Source: Novosphingobium chloroacetimidivorans (GTDB taxonomy: Bacteria > Pseudomonadota > Alphaproteobacteria > Sphingomonadales > Sphingomonadaceae). From it: DNA of 64,000 nt. The position numbers were made by a program, and so were the translations under genes. The notes beneath the pieces were generated by a model. It was given only the letters and a program-made list of their open reading frames with translations. It was not told the DNA's origin and made no database searches. Position 1 is the stretch's first letter. Each line of letters opens with the position of its first letter. Positions 63,623 through 64,000 of the stretch are shown here, one piece after another. The DNA is taken from positions 62,001-126,000 of the forward strand of contig NZ_JACHLR010000007.1 of assembly GCF_014204535.1 (NCBI RefSeq), in the 5' to 3' direction.

Positions 63623-64000
63623 TTGATGATCCGCAAGTCGCCGATCGAAGCGGCGATGGCTGCGAAGGCATTGCTCAGCTGTGTTGAATTGGCCGCCTGG
63701 AACCAGTGTCCCGAGCCGGCGCAATCCTTCATCAGAGTAGGAACCGTTGTGCCGAAGCCGATCACCCAGACGGTAACGTTCTTGTTCTTCACCTGATTGC
63801 AGGCGTAGCTGAAGCGCTTCTCGACCGTCTGCGTCAGGTTGTACGGTGAACTGGAGTTCCAGCGCCTCTGCGACAGAGGCTCGATGCCGTATGTGCCGTA
63901 AGAGAAATCCGAGGGTGCAGTCTGTCCGTCCGTCAGAAAGATCAGGTGGCGGCTGGACGGGCGGCCATTCACATCGCCGTTCTCGGATGCGAAGATGCCC
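63619..64000 (-). CDS. TadG-like pilus protein with von Willebrand A domain (C-terminal part)
   Basis: The frame is open to the right edge; about 126 codons are visible. SRHLIFLTDGQTAPSDF is the central strand and DG element of a vWA domain, and NVTVWVIGFGT and DCAGSGHWFQAANSTQLSNAFAAIA are its last strand and helix, as in TadG-type proteins that carry a C-terminal vWA domain. It ends with a 4-base overlap with the next pseudopilin gene. Confidence 0.82.
   Translation of the reverse strand, partial: GIFASENGDVNGRPSSRHLIFLTDGQTAPSDFSYGTYGIEPLSQRRWNSSSPYNLTQTVEKRFSYACNQVKNKNVTVWVIGFGTTVPTLMKDCAGSGHWFQAANSTQLSNAFAAIAASIGDLRIIK

Overview
This window comes from a GC-rich alphaproteobacterial chromosome, most likely a sphingomonad (Novosphingobium/Sphingobium-like). 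That placement is inferred from four large TonB-dependent receptors, a Tad pilus locus, Tat-exported glycosidases, and aromatic catabolism genes of the kind common in that group. No rRNA, tRNA, CRISPR array, insertion sequence or phage gene was recognised. Almost all the DNA is coding; the only gene-free stretch over 300 bases is 31795-32312.

Region 1 (1-31.8 kb) is an aromatic-compound catabolic island. It opens with the tail of a TonB-dependent receptor, a TetR and a GntR/FCD regulator, then an ornithine cyclodeaminase-like enzyme, a DapA-family lyase and an aldehyde dehydrogenase in one direction. Next come a Rieske oxygenase, a MarR regulator, an NmrA-type reductase, a cytochrome c and an MFS transporter. 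A divergent operon carries an SDR dehydrogenase, an unrecognised Tat-exported protein, a vanillyl-alcohol-oxidase-like flavoprotein, its probable cytochrome c partner, a P450 and a cupin protein. Homogentisate dioxygenase and fumarylacetoacetase follow on the minus strand. Then come an MhpA-like hydroxylase, a second copy of the cupin, an old-yellow-enzyme protein and a second FAD monooxygenase. The island ends with a LysR-controlled NAD-linked molybdenum formate dehydrogenase (fused gamma-beta, alpha, delta) and a second Rieske oxygenase. My reading is that methoxylated phenolics are oxidised at the side chain and demethylated, with the released C1 unit oxidised through formate, and that at least one branch runs through homogentisate. 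The exact substrates are not readable from the sequence.

Region 2 (32.3-51.1 kb) is a plant-glycoside locus. It holds a GH106 alpha-L-rhamnosidase, a LamG-domain protein, a GH1 beta-glucosidase, a TonB-dependent receptor, a TolB-like propeller protein, a complete sugar ABC importer, another TonB-dependent receptor and a family 2 glycosyltransferase. A 13-bp palindrome of form TTGGYCTGWCCAA lies in front of both the rhamnosidase and the first receptor and probably marks a common repressor.

Region 3 (51.2-64 kb) has an AraC regulator divergent from an SDR, and a three-gene ABC transporter with two DUF3526-type permeases divergent from a siderophore-type TonB-dependent receptor plus an M14 metallopeptidase. 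An AT-rich palindrome lies between these two units. It continues with a UbiA prenyltransferase, two small hypothetical proteins, and the end of a Tad pilus operon (two TadE-like pseudopilins and a TadG-like protein cut by the window edge).

Many junctions have strong stem-loops in the 3' intergenic space. Start codons were chosen by ribosome-binding site and family length, and differ from the longest open frame in about 20 genes.
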